DNA of 64,000 bases, from assembly GCF_003012935.1 (NCBI RefSeq), contig NZ_PUDR01000015.1, positions 33,543 through 97,542 on the forward strand, written 5' to 3'. Source of the stretch: Pannonibacter carbonis. GTDB taxonomy: Bacteria > Pseudomonadota > Alphaproteobacteria > Rhizobiales > Stappiaceae. Below, in pieces: positions 41,107 through 53,610 of the stretch. The stretch's first letter is position 1, and each line of letters starts with the position of its first letter. The position numbers and the translations under genes were made by a program. The notes beneath the pieces were generated by a model. It was not told where the DNA came from and did not search any database. It was given only the letters and a program-made list of their open reading frames with translations.

Positions 41107-42171
41107 ATGGTGGCGGACGGAGCAGACGGCGAGCGTGCCCGCAAAAGCGGCGAACAGATCGGCGACAGCGCGCAGATCTATGGCAGCGTGCTGAAGGCGC
41201 TGGCGCTGCACCTGCACCGCCATAGCCTGTCGCTTGAGGATGTCAGCCGGAAAGCCGGGGTCACCCTGCCGCCGACAGCGGTGATCTTTTCCCGCTTTTT
41301 TGCGCTCGGTGACTTTGCGCATCTGCTTGAACAATCCGCGAAGCTGCTCAATGACGACTACATCGGCCTGCGATTTGGAGGGCTGACCGACAGCGGGCCT
41401 GTCCATCCGCTGATGCTGGCTATCGGCTATGCGCCAACGCCGCGCATCGCGCTTGAGGTCATCGCGGAGCATCATCGCTCCCTGATCGATCTGACGGATT
41501 GCGCGACTCGGATCGGGCCGCGCAAGATGGAGCTCGTCTGGCGTATGTCACCACGCATTGTGCTGCAGGATCAATTGGTCGACCGGATTTCCGGAGCTCT
41601 GGCTATCCTTCTTGGCAACGTGCTTGGTCCTGAGATCATGCGCCAGGTCGAGTTCCAACTGGCTCGGCCGCGTCCTGCGGATATGAAGCTTCATCGTCAG
41701 GTGTTTGGCTCGTCGATCCTTTTCGACGCGGACGAGAACGGCGTGAGCTTGCCGGTGGAACTGGCCGAACGCGCCCTGCCAAAACATGAACCGGCCCTGT
41801 TTGCAGCGCTCGTCGAACTGGCGCAGCGCCGGATTGCCGACCGGCAAGCCGTGACCGGGGTTGCCGGACTGGTTTGCGAGGAAATCGCAGCAAACCTCGC
41901 CAAGTCGGATCTTACCCTGGATACGGTGGCGCGGACGCTTGGCATGAGCCCGCGGGTCCTGCAGCGCCGCCTGTCGGAGCAAGGCGAGACCTTCCAGGAT
42001 CTTTATGATCTGGTCCGCAAGGAGGCGGCGACTGATCTCCTGCGCAACACCGGCCTGCCGATCTCCGAAATCGCCTTCCGGCTCGGATTTGCAGCGGTCG
42101 GCAATTTTACGAGGGCGGCGAAGCGGTGGTTCGGCGCAGCACCCAGCCAGTGGCGCCAGGAAAAAGGGTAG
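41107..42171 (+). CDS. AraC family regulator with Arabinose_bd-type sensor domain
   Basis: A 354-residue regulator of the OruR/ArgR-like AraC branch. The N-terminal two thirds (IYGSVLKALALHLHRHSLSLEDVSRKAGV to ERALP) match the Arabinose_bd (PF12625) type sensor; the C-terminus has the AraC HTH pair (TLDTVARTLGMSPRVLQRRLSEQGETFQDLYD and PISEIAFRLGFAAVGNFTRAAKRWFGAAPSQWR). AGGA precedes ATG 41107; ATG 41059 is an alternative. Its inducer and targets are unknown. It is followed by an A+T-rich stretch. Confidence 0.88.
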   Translation: MVADGADGERARKSGEQIGDSAQIYGSVLKALALHLHRHSLSLEDVSRKAGVTLPPTAVIFSRFFALGDFAHLLEQSAKLLNDDYIGLRFGGLTDSGPVHPLMLAIGYAPTPRIALEVIAEHHRSLIDLTDCATRIGPRKMELVWRMSPRIVLQDQLVDRISGALAILLGNVLGPEIMRQVEFQLARPRPADMKLHRQVFGSSILFDADENGVSLPVELAERALPKHEPALFAALVELAQRRIADRQAVTGVAGLVCEEIAANLAKSDLTLDTVARTLGMSPRVLQRRLSEQGETFQDLYDLVRKEAATDLLRNTGLPISEIAFRLGFAAVGNFTRAAKRWFGAAPSQWRQEKG

Positions 42172-42863
42172 GCACTACGGGCTCAGTCCAACTTGGCCTC
42201 GGGCAAAGCGATGCGGTTATCCGCCCCTAGGCTTGCGGCGCTGTCGCAAAAACGACATGTTGCCGGATATTTTGTCAAATGATTGGCGATGAAAACGATC
42301 TCACTTGTGTTTCTGATTGTTTCCATTTCCTTTCCAGAAGTTCCACCGATAGCTGTTCAGCAAATGCATAGGTGGTCCTACAGATATGTATACCATTTTT
42401 TCTTAGGGCCTACTTTCGACAAACCTTCCGTAAGTTCTGTGAAGCGTTCTGTATTCAAAGTTATTTAATTATCGATAAAAGCTATTGGATCATATATTCC
42501 CTTGTTCCTTCTGGCGGAATAGCGAAAACTGCAACGGAAAGCCGGTTGGTGATGTTGGTTAAAGCGACGCATCAACACGAAATAACATTTCGCGACTTGA
42601 AAATCTGTGCGTGAAGCGCAAAAAATGGCGCGAAGTGAGAAGAAAAATACAAAAACTGGTGTAATAGTACGGTTGTTGAACAAATCGAGCCCCCGCATCC
42701 ACGCGACTGAAAACGCATCTAGCGTTCTCGAGTCGAATGTCGGGTGGGGGTAACATATGTGCGTGTTAGTGCCGCCGGGTCGGAATAGGTGGGAGACCGA
42801 CCCAGCGGATACACATATGGCTCGTGGTTCATCTTCGCTTCAACCACCGGGCAAGACTCGACC
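42172..42863. other. A+T-rich intergenic patch with nested inverted repeats
   Basis: About 690 bases without a convincing gene. The middle (about 42260-42700) is visibly A+T-rich compared with the rest of the window. A small open frame at 42289-42468 (MKTISLVFLIVSISFPEVPP...) has a signal-like start but no ribosome site and no family. Near the right end an outer repeat CATATGTG (42754-42761)/CACATATG (42822-42829) encloses a stem GGGTCGG (42777-42783)/CCGACCC (42797-42803). This may be a transferred patch or a structured leader of the MerR gene. Confidence 0.5.
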
Positions 42864-43307
42864 ATGAACAGTTTAGCGACAAACATCGTTGTCGTCCCTG
42901 ATATCGCAGGGCCGGTCATCGACGATGAAAACGACACCAAGCTTCTTGCCATCTCCGAGATGTCGGAGCTGTTTTCCGTGACCCTGCGCACGCTGCGCTT
43001 CTATGAGGAAAAGGGGTTGATCAACCCCGTCCGCAAGGGGGCACGCCGTTTCTATTCCCGCCGTGACGTCGGCCGGATGCGTGTCATTCTGCAAGCCAAG
43101 AAGATCGGCCTGACCCTGACCGAGATCCGCCGGGTCATCAAGTTGGTCGAGGGCACTGTGCCGCGTCGGCAGCAACTTGAAGAGCTGCGCACCATCTGTG
43201 GTGCCCAGCAGGAGATGCTGAAAGAACAGCATGCCCTGCTGCAGGAGCAGGTCGCGGAAGTTGACCACGTGCTCAACTCGCTCGACAAGCTGATCCCCGT
43301 CTCCTGA
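42864..43307 (+). CDS. MerR family transcriptional regulator
   Basis: A 147-residue MerR-type protein. LLAISEMSELFSVTLRTLRFYEEKGLINPVRKGARRFYSRRDVGRMRVI is the winged HTH with the TLRFYE signature; then LQAKKIGLTLTEIRRVIKLVEG and a long C-terminal coiled coil for dimerisation (QQLEELRTICGAQQEMLKEQHALLQEQVAEVDHVLNSLDKL). There is no metal-binding Cys pattern at the C-terminus. The leader contains nested inverted repeats. It converges on carA, with two terminators between. Confidence 0.92.
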   Translation: MNSLATNIVVVPDIAGPVIDDENDTKLLAISEMSELFSVTLRTLRFYEEKGLINPVRKGARRFYSRRDVGRMRVILQAKKIGLTLTEIRRVIKLVEGTVPRRQQLEELRTICGAQQEMLKEQHALLQEQVAEVDHVLNSLDKLIPVS

Positions 43308-43331
43308 CGCCGGCAACGCGACATGACAAGG

Positions 43332-43359
43332 AAGCCCGGCCTATGGTCCGGGCTTTTTT
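43332..43359 (+). terminator. Terminator after MerR gene
   Basis: Stem AAGCCCGG (43332-43339) with CCGGGCTT (43348-43355), then a TTTTTTG run. It serves the plus-strand MerR transcript. Confidence 0.88.
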
Positions 43360-43395
43360 GTTGGCGGCAGATCACCTGTACTGGTGGGAATGCGA

Positions 43396-43422
43396 ACAAA
43401 AAGCCCGGCACTTGGCCGGGCT
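43396..43422 (-). terminator. Terminator after carA
   Basis: Stem AGCCCGGC (43402-43409) and GCCGGGCT (43415-43422) with a 5-base loop. Read on the minus strand it is followed by TTTTTGTTCG. It ends the carA transcript and shares its core with the neighbouring MerR terminator. Confidence 0.85.
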
Positions 43423-43448
43423 TTCGTTTGTCAGTTGAAGACGCTGCC

Positions 43449-44639
43449 TCAATGCGCCGCCTTGCGGGCGCGCATCAGGTCGGTGAAGCGCTGGAACAGG
43501 TAATGGCTGTCGCGCGGACCGGGCGAGGCTTCCGGATGGTACTGCACCGAGAACACCGGCTTGTCCTTTAGCCGGATGCCGCAGTTCGACCCGTCGAACA
43601 GCGAGACATGCGTTTCTTCCACGTCGGCTGGCAGGCTGTCGCGGTCAACAGCAAAGCCGTGGTTCATCGAGGTGATCTCGACCTTGCCTGTGGTGTGATC
43701 ATGCACCGGGTGGTTGGCGCCGTGGTGGCCCTGGTGCATCTTCACCGTCTTGCCGCCAAGGGCGAGGGCGAGCATCTGGTGGCCGAGGCAAATGCCGAAG
43801 ACAGGCAGGCCGCTGTCGACCAGCTTGCGGATCGCGGGCACCGCGTAGTCGCCGGTTGCTGCCGGATCGCCGGGGCCGTTTGACAGGAACACACCATCCG
43901 GCTTGAGGGCGAGGATGTCGTCTGCCGACGTGCTGGCGGGCACCAGCGTCACCGCGCAGCCGGCTTCTGCCAAGAGGCGCAGGATGTTGCGCTTGACGCC
44001 ATAATCGATGGCAACAACCTTGAACTCGGCCTCGGTCGAACCCCGTTCGCCGTAGCCTTCGTTCCAGACCCAGGCGGTCTGGGTCCAGGACTGGCTCTGG
44101 CCGCTGGTCACGTCCTTGGCCAGATCCATGCCTTCGAGACCGGGCCAGGCCGCGGCCTGTGCCTTCAGCGCGTCGACGTCGAACTTGCCTTCCGGATGGT
44201 GGGCAATCACCGCGTTCGGCACGCCGAGATCGCGGATGCGGGCTGTCAGCGCCCGGGTGTCGATACCCGAGATGCCGATGATGCCGCGCGCCTTCAGCCA
44301 GTCGTCAAAGCGGCGGGCCGAGCGATAGTTGGACGGGTTGGTCACGTCCGCCTTCAGCACGGCGCCACGCACGCCGGAGGCGGAGGCCATATTGATGGTT
44401 TCGATGTCTTCCTCGTTGACGCCGACATTGCCGACATGCGGGAAGGTGAAAGTCACGATCTGCCCGGCGTAGGATGGATCGGTCAGGATTTCCTGGTAGC
44501 CGGTGATGGCTGTGTTGAAGCACACCTCGGCAACGGCCTCGCCGGTGGCGCCAAGGCCCTGTCCTTCGATCACTGTCCCATCGGCCAGCACCAGAAGCGC
44601 CGTGGCAGGCGGAATGGCCCACGCGTCTGCGGTCGTCAT
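43449..44639 (-). CDS. carA: Carbamoyl-phosphate synthase small subunit
   Basis: A 396-residue glutamine amidotransferase subunit that hydrolyses glutamine and channels ammonia to CarB. The N-terminal half shows CFNTAITGYQEILTDPSYAGQIVTFTFPHVGNVGVN; the class I amidotransferase half has GVFLSNGPGDP, the catalytic Cys in PVFGICLGHQMLALALGG, and the His-Glu pair in SVQYHPEASPGP. Start at MTTADAW 44639. The gene is divergent from yqeY, and a strong sigma-70-like promoter lies about 110 bases upstream. Confidence 0.97.
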   Translation of the reverse strand: MTTADAWAIPPATALLVLADGTVIEGQGLGATGEAVAEVCFNTAITGYQEILTDPSYAGQIVTFTFPHVGNVGVNEEDIETINMASASGVRGAVLKADVTNPSNYRSARRFDDWLKARGIIGISGIDTRALTARIRDLGVPNAVIAHHPEGKFDVDALKAQAAAWPGLEGMDLAKDVTSGQSQSWTQTAWVWNEGYGERGSTEAEFKVVAIDYGVKRNILRLLAEAGCAVTLVPASTSADDILALKPDGVFLSNGPGDPAATGDYAVPAIRKLVDSGLPVFGICLGHQMLALALGGKTVKMHQGHHGANHPVHDHTTGKVEITSMNHGFAVDRDSLPADVEETHVSLFDGSNCGIRLKDKPVFSVQYHPEASPGPRDSHYLFQRFTDLMRARKAAH

Positions 44640-44748
44640 GTCTTGCTTTCTCGGTGTTGTTGATGACATCATCGGGCACAGCAGGCCCGTCAGCACGCCT
44701 TGCGAGCGCAGCCGGGGCCAGCGGGAGCCCTCATGCTTCAAGAGCGGG

Positions 44749-44777
44749 AATGTAGGCCAAGGACCGGCCTCGGTCAA
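44749..44777 (-). promoter_or_regulatory. Sigma-70-type promoter for carA
   Basis: On the minus strand, TTGACC (44777-44772), a 17-base spacer and TACATT (44754-44749) match the housekeeping promoter consensus closely. Transcription from here would give a leader of about 100 bases before the carA ATG at 44639. Confidence 0.6.
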
Positions 44778-44898
44778 CTGTGCTTTCCGCTTATAAAAAT
44801 CAGTGAAATCAACTGCTTGGTAGTGGCGTCATTGCTTTATGGCGGCAATCTGGCTATTTTGGCTTCGGCTTGGGGTCAGGTCGTGGTGGGGACTTGTC

Positions 44899-45372
44899 AT
44901 GCGGGAACACATCAGCGCCTCGTTGAAGGAGGCGCTTGAAAACGGCGACAAGCGCCGTGCAGCAACGCTGCGCCTGATCCTTGCGGCGATCAAGGATCGG
45001 GAAGCTGCTGCGCGTGAAACGGGGCGCGACGGGGTGCCGGACGAGGAGGTTCACGACTTCCTGCGCCGCATGCTGGCGCAGCGCCAGGAGTCTCGCCGGG
45101 CCTTCGAGGAGGCCGGCCAGATCGATCTTGCGCAGCAGGAGGAAGACGAAAGCGACATCATTCGCGAGTTCCTGCCGCCGCAGATGGATGACGATGACAT
45201 GCGGCGGATCTGCGCCGAGACCATCGAGGCGATCGATGCGGCTGGCCTGCGCGACATGGGGCGGTGCATGGCGGCGCTGAAGGAGCGCTATCCCGGCCAG
45301 ATGGATTTCGTGCAGGCCTCATGCCTGGTGAAAGACCTGCTGCGCAGCCCTGTGCCCGATCAGGAGACGTGA
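44899..45372 (+). CDS. GatB/YqeY domain protein
   Basis: A 157-residue helical protein related to the tail domain of the GatB amidotransferase subunit, which grips tRNA. MREHISASLKEALENGDKRRAATLRLILAAIKDRE and MLAQRQESRRAFEEAGQIDLAQQEEDESDIIREFLPPQMDDDDM are the conserved stretches. It stands alone, as is usual upstream of dnaG in alphaproteobacteria, and its exact role (possibly tRNA-related) is unknown. Divergent from carA. ATG 44899 fits the family start. Confidence 0.92.
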   Translation: MREHISASLKEALENGDKRRAATLRLILAAIKDREAAARETGRDGVPDEEVHDFLRRMLAQRQESRRAFEEAGQIDLAQQEEDESDIIREFLPPQMDDDDMRRICAETIEAIDAAGLRDMGRCMAALKERYPGQMDFVQASCLVKDLLRSPVPDQET

Positions 45373-45388
45373 TCCGCGCCTGATCCAG

Positions 45389-45406
45389 AGCCGGAGAGTT
45401 CCGGCT
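45389..45406 (+). terminator. Short hairpin after yqeY
   Basis: Arms AGCCGGA (45389-45395) and TCCGGCT (45400-45406), a 4-base loop and no U-run. It starts 17 bases after the yqeY stop and is a weak candidate terminator. Confidence 0.35.
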
Positions 45407-45617
45407 GCCATGCGGTCGGCCTTCGGGGATCGGAGGTTCATGGCATATTGGACGGCTGGGATCTCTTGCTGTAAGACCCTGCCACTTCCTATGTTACACT
45501 GTCACATGATGCGGACTGTGAGCTGTGCCGGCTTCCGGTGCCGTGCGGCCGCCATATCTGTGATTTTTACAAACAACATCCGCAGTGGCGCTATGGCCGT
45601 GAGCGGTAGGCAGACCG

Positions 45618-47621
45618 ATGCGCTTCGACACTCGCTTGCTCGATGAAATCAAGGCCCGTCTGTCCCTGTCGGACATTGTCGGACGGCGGGTGTCCTGGGA
45701 CCGGCGCAAGACCCAGCCCGGCAAGGGAGATTTCTGGGCCTGCTGTCCCTTCCACCAGGAAAAGAGCCCCAGCTTTCACGTCGATGACCGGCGCGGGCGC
45801 TACAAGTGTTTTGGCTGTGGAGCCTCGGGCGATCATTTCCGCTTCTTGACGGATACCGAGGGGCTGAGCTTTCCCGAAGCCGTCGAGCGTCTCGCCGATC
45901 AGGCCGGGGTCGCGTTGCCAGCTCCCGATCCGCATGCGGCACGACAGGAGACGAAGCGGGCCGGTCTTGCCGAAGTCTGCGAGATGGCCGCGCGCTTCTT
46001 CCAGATGGAGTTTGCCGGTCCACGCGGTGAGGCTGCGCGCGCCTATGTGCAAAAGCGCAAGCTGGCGCCCGTCACCTTGTCGGAATTCCGCTTCGGATTT
46101 GCACCCGACAGCCGCGATGCCCTGAAGAAATTCCTCACGGCGCAGGGCGTCGACGAGCCGCTGATGATCGAGGCTGGCCTGGCGATCAAGCCCGAAGATG
46201 GCCGTCCGTCTTATGACCGGTTCCGGGGCCGCCTGATGATCCCGATCCATGACGACCGGGGCCGGGTGGTGGCCTTTGGCGGCCGCACGCTCGATCCGGA
46301 CGGGCAGCCGAAGTATCTCAATTCCCCGGAGACACCGCTGTTCCACAAGGGAAACATGCTGTTCAACGTGCACCGGGCGCGCGAGCCGGCCTACAAGTCC
46401 GGCCAGGCGGTGGTGGTCGAAGGCTATCTCGATGCCATCGCCCTGTGGCAGGCGGGTATTCGCCATGTGGTTGCGACCCTCGGCACTGCCTTCACCGAAG
46501 AGCAGGTGATGCGGCTGTGGAAACTGGCGCCAGAGCCGGTGGTTTGTTTTGACGGCGACGCTGCGGGGATCGCAGCCGCGCACCGTGCGATTGATCGCAT
46601 CTTTCCGGTGCTCAAGTCCGGCTACTCTTTCCAGTTCTGCTTCCTGCCGGACGGACAGGATCCCGACGATCTGGTCAAGGCGCGGGGGCTGGATGGCTTT
46701 CTTGAGGAAGTCGCCAAGGCGCAACCTTTGTCGGAGGCGATCTGGGAACGGGAAGTTTCCGCCGCGAACCTCGACACGCCCGAGCGCAAGGCGGCGCTGG
46801 AGAAGCGCTTCGAGGACCTGATCGGCGGCATCCGCGACGAGCGCGTCCGTCGCCGGTACCAGCTCGACCTGCGCCTGAAGCTGTCGAACCTGTTTTTCGA
46901 GCAGGCGCGGCGCAAGCGCTTTGCCGGCGCAAATGGCGGTCAGGGCGGCGGAGCCGGTTTCGGCAACGCAGGCAGCGGGGCGGGGACATCGAACGGCCTC
47001 ATCTCCACCGATCCGGGCGGTCGTGTCATCGCTGCGCCGAAAGGCACGATGTTCGGCACCGAACGGCTGATCTGTGGCTTGTGTGTGCGCTATCCCCATC
47101 TTCTCGACCGGCATATCGAACGGGTGGCCCGGCTCGGCTTCTCCGATGCGCTGCATGCCCGCTTCCGTAACGAGATCTGCCGTGTCGCCACGGATTTCGA
47201 CAAGCTGTCCGTGGCTGATTTCTATGAGAGCCTGGACGACACGTTCTACCAGATCCTGGGCGAGGTGATGCGCGACGGGGCCCCGGACGGCGAGCGCGGT
47301 GGCGGCACTGGTCTTGGCAGCTTCTCCGAACTGGCCCAGCGGTTCCCGTTGCTGCGCAAGGATCCGCCGGATGACTTTATCGAAGCGGTGTTCCTGCATT
47401 TTCTCGACAGTCTGGAACTGATCGCGCTGGAGCGGGAACTGAAGCTGGAACTGGACCATGCGGAAGTCGAACTGGATGAGGGCGCGTGGAACCGGATCCG
47501 GGGCCTGACGCAGGATCTGGCACGGCGGCGCGAGGAGTGTGCGCGCGACGAGGCAGAACTCGCTGAGCGGGCAAAGAAACTGCGCAGTGCGCCAGCGATG
47601 GCGGTTGCCGGCTCGCATTAG
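45618..47621 (+). CDS. dnaG: DNA primase
   Basis: A 667-residue primase that lays RNA primers for DNA replication. The N-terminal zinc finger is CPFHQEKSPSFHVDDRRGRYKCFGCGASGD; the catalytic core has YLNSPETPLFHKG, and the TOPRIM acidic motifs are VVVEGYLDAIAL and VCFDGDAAG. The C-terminal helicase-binding domain is preceded by a Gly-rich linker (ANGGQGGGAGFGNAGSGAG) of low complexity. It lies upstream of rpoD in the classical macromolecular-synthesis order, but with 450 bases between. Confidence 0.97.
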   Translation: MRFDTRLLDEIKARLSLSDIVGRRVSWDRRKTQPGKGDFWACCPFHQEKSPSFHVDDRRGRYKCFGCGASGDHFRFLTDTEGLSFPEAVERLADQAGVALPAPDPHAARQETKRAGLAEVCEMAARFFQMEFAGPRGEAARAYVQKRKLAPVTLSEFRFGFAPDSRDALKKFLTAQGVDEPLMIEAGLAIKPEDGRPSYDRFRGRLMIPIHDDRGRVVAFGGRTLDPDGQPKYLNSPETPLFHKGNMLFNVHRAREPAYKSGQAVVVEGYLDAIALWQAGIRHVVATLGTAFTEEQVMRLWKLAPEPVVCFDGDAAGIAAAHRAIDRIFPVLKSGYSFQFCFLPDGQDPDDLVKARGLDGFLEEVAKAQPLSEAIWEREVSAANLDTPERKAALEKRFEDLIGGIRDERVRRRYQLDLRLKLSNLFFEQARRKRFAGANGGQGGGAGFGNAGSGAGTSNGLISTDPGGRVIAAPKGTMFGTERLICGLCVRYPHLLDRHIERVARLGFSDALHARFRNEICRVATDFDKLSVADFYESLDDTFYQILGEVMRDGAPDGERGGGTGLGSFSELAQRFPLLRKDPPDDFIEAVFLHFLDSLELIALERELKLELDHAEVELDEGAWNRIRGLTQDLARRREECARDEAELAERAKKLRSAPAMAVAGSH

Positions 47622-48075
47622 GGGCGCCATATGCCTGAATAGGGGCGATCAGCGTTTACGAAACAGGGTGTTTTATTGCAAATCGCATTGACTGGCGGCG
47701 AATCACACTTGCGAATCACATGCGTCGAGCTAAATAGGGAGAATCAGTCAGCTCACCCGGCTCCGAATGGCATGCGACCACGGACAGCTCAGCGAGACGT
47801 AGCTGCGATATCTCGATGTTTGGCCCGGCGGGCCGTCTGACCGGCGGCCTTGCGGGAACGGGTTTGGTCAGCCGGACGCCAGGGAGCGGAATTCGGCAAC
47901 CAGACCTTACGGTTAAGTGGGACTTAAGGGACAGGCATTACAACCCGAATCATCAACCGGTCCCCGGGCGCTGCGCCAGCGGCAGCGCGCCTGGCGGATT
48001 TCGCGGCAGCGAGGCGGATCGAGTTCGGACATGCGGGCGCGACGCCGTGGCACTGCGGCGGTTCTGGAGCAGACA
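47622..48075 (+). promoter_or_regulatory. dnaG-rpoD intergenic region with promoter-like elements
   Basis: About 450 bases without a gene. It holds a 10-base direct repeat GCGAATCACA at 47698-47707 and 47711-47720 (13-base period), next to a TTGACT at 47688. These may be part of rpoD's own promoter, since the gap is long enough for independent transcription. No regulator is assigned. Confidence 0.4.
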
Positions 48076-50097
<2,022 letters not shown>

Positions 50098-50123
50098 GGC
50101 GGGTCGCAAGCGCGATATCTTGG

Positions 50124-50152
50124 AAGGCCGGTCCTCGCGACCGGCCTTTTTT
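50124..50152 (+). terminator. Rho-independent terminator after rpoD
   Basis: A 10-base stem (AAGGCCGGTC at 50124-50133, GACCGGCCTT at 50139-50148) followed by a TTTTTT run, 27 bases after the stop. Confidence 0.93.
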
Positions 50153-50230
50153 GTTGATCGACGTCGGCACTTAACAAGCCCTCTCCAAGGTCATCTCCCC
50201 TCGTGCGGGGATCCATGCAGCCTCCGGCCC

Positions 50231-50350
50231 CTCGTCGCTCCTGCGCAGGCAGGAGCCCAGTAATCGGGGCGCGCATTGGCTAGTCGAGGCGCTGCATAGC
50301 AAAACAGTGTCTGGTGGTTACTGGGCTCCTGCCTGCGCAGGAGCGACGAG
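50231..50350. repeat. 33-bp perfect inverted repeat
   Basis: An arm beginning CTCGTCGCTCCTGCGCAGGC (50231-50263) is perfectly inverted at 50318-50350, with 54 bases between. Each arm contains a smaller palindrome, CTGCGCAG. It lies between the rpoD terminator and the DUF930 gene. It is a palindromic repeat with no coding capacity. A shorter motif like the REP arm at 26871 occurs just before it (about 50190). Confidence 0.85.
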
Positions 50351-50509
50351 AGCACGGTGGCATCCCCAAGTCCCTTCAGCCGTCATTCCATCCCCCCGTT
50401 GCGCAGGCATGTGCGGTCAGCCACAAACCCTGCCGATACCCCCCCAGTGGATAACTCGCACCCGCGTGGCCATCACCATTCCCGCTCCCATTTCGCCGCA
50501 TTTGTCAGT

Positions 50510-51979
<1,470 letters not shown>

Positions 51980-52094
51980 GCGGATCCGGCGTTCCGGCCT
52001 GGGTCGGCGCGTTTTGTAGCAACATTCTCCTGATACAAGAAAGCGGTATGTTTCGAGCGTGTTAGGCCGCAGATGGCCGAATCAGGAGGCTCCC

Positions 52095-53588
52095 ATGGGC
52101 AGCATTGAGGCCACCGCCAAGCCCCGCTCCGTGCAGGGCTATATCGATGAGGCGCCCGTGTGGGCTGATGGCACGCCGGTCAGGGCAGCGGTCATGACCG
52201 CGATGCAATGGCGGATCTGGGGGCTGGCGGCGGCCGGCAAGTTCTTCGAGGGGCTGGTCGTCTTCATGACCGGCGTTGCCCTGCCACTGATGGCCAGGGA
52301 GTTCAGCCTTGACGCCACCGGCTACGGCCTGGTCAGCGCCGCCACGCTTTTCGGCATCCTGATCGGGGCAACCCTACTGGGCGGGTTGTCGGACCTCTTT
52401 GGTCGCCGCCGTCTGTTCATCGTCGAGATGCTGCTGTTCATCGGCTTTCTGGCCCTTTTGGCCGGCGCGCCGAATTTCGTCATCGTGCTGATCGCCCTGT
52501 TTGGCCTTGGTATCGCGCTCGGCTGTGATTATCCGACAGCGCATCTCATCATTTCAGAGAGCATTTCGTCGGAGGCACGCGGGCGGATGGTGCTGGCTGC
52601 CTTTGCCTTTCAGGCTGTCGGCGCATTGTGCGGCACAGCCCTTGCCTATTTCGTCCTGACCTATCACCCGCAGGTTGATGCCTGGCGCTGGATGTATGGC
52701 CTCGTCATCCTGCCGGCGACCGTCGTTGTCATCGGGCGGTTCTTCATTCCCGAGAGCCCGCACTGGCTGCTGGAAAAGAACCGTCTGCAAGAGGCCGAGC
52801 AGGCGCTGCGCCGTCTGCTGAAACGCGATCCGGCCTATCCGAGGGCGACACCGCTGCTCGGCAAGGCAGCGGAGCTGGCACAAGACGCCAAGAAAGGCAG
52901 CAAGGTCCTGTGGGCGCTGTTTTCAAATCGCAAGGCGCGGCGCGCCACCATTCTGGCTTCGGTGCCCTGGTTCCTGCAGGATCTTGGCACCTATGGCATC
53001 GGCATTTTCACTCCCGTGATCCTCGCAACCGCGCTGGGGCATGCGCCCGGTCATGCGGCCAATCTCGCGGACCTGCTGCAGGATGACTTGCTGGCAGCAG
53101 AAGGTGCCGCACTGATCGATGCGCTGCTGATCGTCGGCATCCTGTTTGCCGTGCTGCTGGCCGACCGCTTCGGCCGGATCAAGTTGCAGGTTGTCGGGTT
53201 CCTCGGTTGTGCGGTCGGGCTCTTCATCGCGACGCTCAGCGACAATGTCAGCCCGTCGATGCAGGTGCCGATGATTGTCGCTGGCTTCATGATCTTCAAT
53301 TTCATGACCAATCTCGGGCCCAATGCGCAGACTTACCTTATCGCCGGCGAGGTGTTCCCGACCCGATACAGGGCGGTTGGAGCCGGCTTTGCTGCCTCCG
53401 TTGCCAAGATTGGCGCGGTGCTGACGGCGTTCCTGTTCCCGACACTGCTTGCAACGGTCGGAAAGGACCCGCTGCTGTTCGGTCTGATCGCCGCCTCGCT
53501 GCTCGGCGCCTGGGTCACCTTTGCCTTCCGGATCGAGACCAACGGCGTGTCACTCGAAACGCTCGACGCCGATGAGGACAGGACCTGA
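52095..53588 (+). CDS. MFS transporter, sugar-porter type
   Basis: A 497-residue major facilitator with twelve helices. GGLSDLFGRRRLFIVEMLL is the loop 2-3 motif, GCDYPTAHLIISESISSEARGRM and FFIPESPHWLLEKNRLQEAEQALRRLL are typical of the sugar/organic-acid porter branch, and ADRFGRIKLQVVGFLG is the repeat in the second half. AGGAGG lies 6 bases before ATG 52095. The substrate cannot be told from sequence; neighbours give no pathway. Confidence 0.9.
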   Translation: MGSIEATAKPRSVQGYIDEAPVWADGTPVRAAVMTAMQWRIWGLAAAGKFFEGLVVFMTGVALPLMAREFSLDATGYGLVSAATLFGILIGATLLGGLSDLFGRRRLFIVEMLLFIGFLALLAGAPNFVIVLIALFGLGIALGCDYPTAHLIISESISSEARGRMVLAAFAFQAVGALCGTALAYFVLTYHPQVDAWRWMYGLVILPATVVVIGRFFIPESPHWLLEKNRLQEAEQALRRLLKRDPAYPRATPLLGKAAELAQDAKKGSKVLWALFSNRKARRATILASVPWFLQDLGTYGIGIFTPVILATALGHAPGHAANLADLLQDDLLAAEGAALIDALLIVGILFAVLLADRFGRIKLQVVGFLGCAVGLFIATLSDNVSPSMQVPMIVAGFMIFNFMTNLGPNAQTYLIAGEVFPTRYRAVGAGFAASVAKIGAVLTAFLFPTLLATVGKDPLLFGLIAASLLGAWVTFAFRIETNGVSLETLDADEDRT

Positions 53589-53610
53589 TCTCAACAAGGC
53601 CAGGGGCGGC

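Noticed and set aside
42289..42468. A 59-codon exported-looking ORF in the A+T-rich patch
   Set aside because: It has a signal-like N-terminus, but no ribosome site, no neighbours in an operon and A+T-rich sequence where hydrophobic codons arise by chance.
45591..47630. A 679-codon minus-strand frame
   Set aside because: Antisense to dnaG with nearly identical limits; shadow frame.
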